The position numbers were made by a program, and so were the translations under genes. From Streptosporangium roseum DSM 43021 (lineage in GTDB: Bacteria > Actinomycetota > Actinomycetes > Streptosporangiales > Streptosporangiaceae), in NCBI RefSeq assembly GCF_000024865.1, contig NC_013595.1, forward strand, positions 1,364,001 through 1,428,000: a stretch of DNA of 64,000 nt. The letters run 5' to 3'. Below the pieces are notes generated by a model. That model was not told the origin of the DNA. It searched no databases and saw nothing but the letters and a program-made list of their open reading frames with translations. Below, piece by piece: positions 60,847 through 64,000 of the stretch. The first letter of the stretch is position 1, and each line of letters starts with the position of its first letter.

Positions 60847-61769
60847 AACGGCTGGTCCGAATCGCCTTCCTGGTCGTGGCACTCGGGTTCGGCGCGTGGG
60901 TGGTGGCGAAGCAGTGGGAGGAGATCCGGGCCGGGTTCGCCCGGCTGTCCTGGCAGTCGCTCGTGCTGTCGCTGGTCGCCGTGGTCGCCGCGCTGTGCTC
61001 CGGGATGATGACGTGGCGGGCGCTGCTGGCCGATCTCGGCTCGCCGCTGCCGTTCCGCCAGGCGGCGAAGGTCTTCTTCGTCGGCCAGCTCGGCAAATAC
61101 ATCCCCGGCTCGCTCTGGCCGGTGCTCGCCCAGATGGAGATGGGCCGTGAGCTGGGCGTGCCCCGGTCGCGGAGCGCGGCGGCCTTCTTCCTGACGATGC
61201 CGGTGCAGCTCGGCAGCGGGCTGGTGATCTCGGCGGTGACGCTGCTGGCCGCCCTGCCGGGGACGGCCGCGCCGTACGCCTGGGTGTTCCTGCTGATCCC
61301 GCTGCTCGCGGTGGTGTTCGAGCCGAGGGTGATCAACGCGGTCCTCGGGTTCGGGCTGCGCAAGCTCAGGCGCGAGCCGCTGGAGCGCCCGCTCACCCGC
61401 AGGGGCATGCTCACCGCGCTGGGCTGGGCGCTGCTCGGCTGGACCGCGTACGGCCTCCACCTGGCCGCGGTCGTCCACGAGTTCGGGCCGTCGGGGGTGT
61501 CGGCGGTCGTGTTCTCCATCGGGGCGTTCGCGCTGTCCTGGTGCCTGGGGATCATGACGTTCGTGGTCCCGGCCGGGGCGGGGGTGCGCGAGGCGGCCAT
61601 GGTGGTCGTGCTGGCGCCGGTCCTGGACCGCGGATCGGCGATCGCCGTGGCGCTCTGCTCCAGGATCGTGATCATCCTCGGCGATCTCGTCTGCGCCGGT
61701 GCGGCGGGTCTGTCGGCGCGGCGCGTCGTCGACCCCCGGCGCGATCCCGACCCCGGAAAAGCCGTGTGA
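60843..61769 (+). CDS. LPG-synthase-TM/flippase-like membrane protein, second copy
   Basis: 308 residues from a GTG in the GTGA overlap with the methyltransferase gene. FVGQLGKYIPGSLWPVL and VVPAGAGVREAAMVVVL match the copy at 58850-59815, as does the general order of eight helices; the first 60 residues also align (LSWQSLVLSL and LSWWSVAGAC). Like that copy it lacks a transferase domain. Two such proteins around a methyltransferase suggest two related lipid-linked substrates. Confidence 0.82.
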   Translation: MKRLVRIAFLVVALGFGAWVVAKQWEEIRAGFARLSWQSLVLSLVAVVAALCSGMMTWRALLADLGSPLPFRQAAKVFFVGQLGKYIPGSLWPVLAQMEMGRELGVPRSRSAAAFFLTMPVQLGSGLVISAVTLLAALPGTAAPYAWVFLLIPLLAVVFEPRVINAVLGFGLRKLRREPLERPLTRRGMLTALGWALLGWTAYGLHLAAVVHEFGPSGVSAVVFSIGAFALSWCLGIMTFVVPAGAGVREAAMVVVLAPVLDRGSAIAVALCSRIVIILGDLVCAGAAGLSARRVVDPRRDPDPGKAV

Positions 61770-61859
61770 TTTACCCCACGATTTCGGAGGCCGGGGCAAT
61801 AGAGTGAACGGGAGAAGGGGACGACCGTCCCGCGTGGTCCTTGAGGGGAGCGATCCTTC

Positions 61860-62981
61860 TTGACGCCCCGAGTGCTCGTCGACGCGGCCGCCGTCCCGGC
61901 CGATCGCGGTGCGTTGATCAGGTATGTCGACGGACTCGTCGCCGCGCTGGACAGGGCCGGTGCCGACCTGGCGGTCGTGTGCCAGCGGGCCGACGCCGAA
62001 CGGTACGCCGCGCTCGCGCCCTCCGCCCGGATCCTGTCCGGCCCGCTCGGGATCTCCAACCGGGCCGCCCGGCTCGCCTGGGAGCAGACCGGGCTCCCCG
62101 TCCTCGCCCAGCAGACCGGCGCCGAGGTGATCCACGCCCCCTACTACTCGATGCCGCTCCGCTCCGGCCTGCCGACCGTGGTGACCGTGCACGACGTCAC
62201 CTGGTTCACCGAGCCCTCGCAGCACAGCGAGGTCAAGGCCTCCTTCTTCCGCTCGGCGACCCGCACGGCGGTCCGGCACGCCTCCAGGGTGATCGTGCCC
62301 TCCAAGGCGACCAGGGACGAGCTGATCCGGGTGCTCGCCGCCGACCCCACCCGGATCGACGTGGCCTATCACGGGGTGGACCCGGCGCTGTTCCACCGGC
62401 CGTCCGAGCGGGAGGTCCGGCACGCCGCCGACCGGCTCGGCCTGCACGGTGCCCCCTACGTCGCCTTCCTGGGCCCGCTGGAGCCGCGCAAGAACATCCC
62501 CAACCTGATCCGCGGCTTCGTCCGGGCCGTCCAGGACCTGCCCGACCCGCCCGCCCTGGTGCTGGCCGGTGGCCTCCGCGACGCCGATGTGGACGCGGCG
62601 GTCGGGGAGGTGCCTTCCACCGTGAAGGTGCTCCGCCCCGGCTACCTGGCCTTCGGCGACCTGTCCGGGTTCCTCGGCGGCGCGCTCGTGGCGGCCTTCC
62701 CCTCGCGCGGCGAGGGGTTCGGGCTCCCGGTGCTGGAGGCCATGGCCTGCGGCGCGCCGGTGCTCACCACGCACCGCACCTCGCTGCCCGAGGTGGGAGG
62801 GGACGCGGTCGCCTACACCGAGCCCGACGACGCCAGCATCGCCGACGCGCTCCGCGCGCTGCTGGCCTCGCGGGAGCGCCGCGAGGCCCTGTCCGCGGCC
62901 GGCCTGACCCGCTCCAGGGAGTTCACCTGGGAAGCCTCGGCTGAGGCCCACCTGGTCTCGTATCAACGTGCTGTCGAATAG
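61860..62981 (+). CDS. Family 4 glycosyltransferase
   Basis: The 373-residue GT-B enzyme begins at a TTG behind GAGGGGAG. Blocks: HDVTWFTEPSQHSEVK, VIVPSKATRDEL, VAYHGVDPALFHRP, YVAFLGPLEPRKNIPNLI and SRGEGFGLPVLEAMACG with the Glu pair for the nucleotide-sugar donor. It looks like mannosyl-type GT4 enzymes, which would suit the mannose-1-phosphate guanylyltransferase gene 17 bp downstream that could supply GDP-mannose. Confidence 0.87.
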   Translation: MTPRVLVDAAAVPADRGALIRYVDGLVAALDRAGADLAVVCQRADAERYAALAPSARILSGPLGISNRAARLAWEQTGLPVLAQQTGAEVIHAPYYSMPLRSGLPTVVTVHDVTWFTEPSQHSEVKASFFRSATRTAVRHASRVIVPSKATRDELIRVLAADPTRIDVAYHGVDPALFHRPSEREVRHAADRLGLHGAPYVAFLGPLEPRKNIPNLIRGFVRAVQDLPDPPALVLAGGLRDADVDAAVGEVPSTVKVLRPGYLAFGDLSGFLGGALVAAFPSRGEGFGLPVLEAMACGAPVLTTHRTSLPEVGGDAVAYTEPDDASIADALRALLASRERREALSAAGLTRSREFTWEASAEAHLVSYQRAVE

Positions 62982-62998
62982 TGGGTTAACCTCACGGG

Positions 62999-64000
62999 AT
63001 GATGGAGACCCCTTTGCCGGAACTTGAGGCGATTCTCCTTGTCGGAGGACAGGGGACGCGCCTGCGTCCGCTGACGCTCGGCACCCCCAAGCCGCTGCTG
63101 CCCACCGCGGGGGTTCCCTTCCTTGCCCACCAGCTCGCGCGGGCCCGCTCGTTCGGCGTGCGGCGCATCGTGTTCGCCACCTCCTACCGGGCGGAGATGT
63201 TCTCCGAGGCGTTCGGGGACGGCTCGGCGTTCGGGCTCTCGCTCGAATACATGACCGAGGAGACGCCGCTCGGCACCGGCGGCGCCATCCGCAACGCCGC
63301 CGAGGCGCTGACCTGCGATCCCGACGCGCCGGTGCTGGTGCTCAACGGCGACATCCTGTCCGGCCACGACATCGGCGACCAGGTGGCCCGGCACGTCGCC
63401 CGGCAGGCCGCCGTCACCCTGCACCTGACCGAGGTGGAGGACCCCACGCGCTTCGGCTGCGTGCCGACCGACGACGCGGGACGGGTGACCGCCTTCCTGG
63501 AGAAGACCCCGAACCCGGTCACCAACCGGATCAACGCCGGCTGCTACGTCTTCACCCGCTCGGTGATCGACTCGATCCCGGCCGGGGAGGTCGTCTCGGT
63601 CGAGCGCGAGACCTTCCCCGGCCTGATCGAGTCCGGTGCCCTGGTGCTCGGCTACGCCGACGCCTCCTACTGGCTCGACGTGGGCACGCCCGCGGCGTTC
63701 ATCAAGGGCTCCCGCGACCTGGTCCTGGGCCGCCTCGCCTCGCCCGCGCTGCCCGGCCCTCCCGGCGAGTTCCTCGCGCTGCCCGGTGCGAAGGTCTCGA
63801 CCGAGGCCAAGGTCGACGGTGGCACGGCGGTCGGCGCCCGCGCGGTCGTGGAGTCCGGCGCCCAGGTCTCCGGCAGCGTGCTCGGCGACGACTGCGTGAT
63901 CCACTCGGGGGCGGCCGTGACCGACTCGGTGGTCGGCATCGGCGCCCGCGTCGCCTCCGGAGCGGTCCTGCGCGACGTCGTCATCGGCGACGGCGCGATC
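62999..64000 (+). CDS. Mannose-1-phosphate guanylyltransferase (or related sugar-1-P nucleotidyltransferase), partial
   Basis: The gene starts at 62999 (ATG, with a second ATG directly after) and runs off the right edge; 334 codons are seen. The N-terminal catalytic domain has LLVGGQGTRLRPLT, TPKPLLP, the metal Asp in VLNGDIL, and NAGCYVF. After about 265 residues a left-handed beta-helix begins (imperfect hexapeptides such as VSGSVLG and VVGIGA), typical of GDP-mannose pyrophosphorylases of this size. It makes GDP-mannose for the glycosyltransferases next to it. Similar M. tuberculosis genes are named manB or rmlA2. Confidence 0.85.
   Translation, partial: MMETPLPELEAILLVGGQGTRLRPLTLGTPKPLLPTAGVPFLAHQLARARSFGVRRIVFATSYRAEMFSEAFGDGSAFGLSLEYMTEETPLGTGGAIRNAAEALTCDPDAPVLVLNGDILSGHDIGDQVARHVARQAAVTLHLTEVEDPTRFGCVPTDDAGRVTAFLEKTPNPVTNRINAGCYVFTRSVIDSIPAGEVVSVERETFPGLIESGALVLGYADASYWLDVGTPAAFIKGSRDLVLGRLASPALPGPPGEFLALPGAKVSTEAKVDGGTAVGARAVVESGAQVSGSVLGDDCVIHSGAAVTDSVVGIGARVASGAVLRDVVIGDGAI

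Noticed and set aside
31019..64000. Envelope region considered as a secondary-metabolite gene cluster
   Set aside because: No PKS, NRPS, terpene or RiPP core enzyme is present; the genes match polymer synthesis, export and wall attachment.
1..64000. tRNA, rRNA, riboswitch and phage genes
   Set aside because: No convincing tRNA arm pattern, rRNA block, known riboswitch core or phage structural gene was seen by eye; short RNAs could still be missed.

Overview
The window is very GC-rich chromosomal DNA with frequent GTG and TTG starts, strong Shine-Dalgarno sequences and many 1-4 base ATGA/GTGA overlaps. It carries acyl-CoA carboxylase beta+epsilon subunits, a mycothiol-type formaldehyde dehydrogenase, paired LytR-CpsA-Psr (LCP) proteins and an actinobacterial adenylate cyclase. 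This fits a filamentous actinomycete, most like the Streptosporangium/Nonomuraea/Streptomyces side of the phylum. Genus cannot be fixed from sequence alone. I saw no rRNA, tRNA, CRISPR array, transposase or phage gene.

1-31 kb is mostly core metabolism: a partial NYN nuclease; propionyl-CoA carboxylase beta and epsilon; an ABC exporter; PEP carboxylase; a broken Rpn-type nuclease; fdhD; birA; a PH-domain membrane protein; an adenylate cyclase; mycothiol formaldehyde dehydrogenase with a metallo-beta-lactamase partner; an iron-box-controlled bfd-bfr pair; a two-component system; GtrA; purK-purE; an OmpA-domain lipoprotein; a DUF1062 protein; LysE; UDP-glucose dehydrogenase; and acyl-CoA dehydrogenase. 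From memory, the order carboxylase beta/epsilon - birA - PH protein - GtrA - purK - purE - acyl-CoA dehydrogenase - LCP - mannose-1-phosphate guanylyltransferase also occurs in the Mycobacterium tuberculosis Rv3264c-Rv3281 region. The window therefore looks like an old actinobacterial block with extra genes inserted.

31-64 kb is a cell-envelope polymer region. It has two LCP ligases, several glycosyltransferases, a CDP-glycerol-type glycerophosphotransferase and a fused cytidylyltransferase/short-chain reductase of the CDP-ribitol (Bcs1/TarIJ) type. It also has two CDP-alcohol phosphotransferases, a LicC-like cytidylyltransferase, a glycerol-1-phosphate dehydrogenase, a sugar kinase, an acyltransferase, large membrane proteins of glycosyltransferase type, two LPG-synthase-like membrane proteins around a methyltransferase, and mannose-1-phosphate guanylyltransferase at the right edge. 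Together these suggest that polyol-phosphate and sugar polymers are made, exported and attached to the wall.

The most unusual features are: (a) the 39.9-42.5 kb set that could make CDP-activated glycerol-1-phosphate, the archaeal enantiomer, and transfer it to lipid; (b) a secreted protein made of two FtsX extracellular domains without the permease; (c) two remnants of PIN-domain toxins, one beside an intact antitoxin; (d) a nuclease gene broken by an exact 19-bp tandem duplication; and (e) a fold-back repeat structure at 25.2-25.6 kb centred on a perfect 26-bp-arm palindrome.
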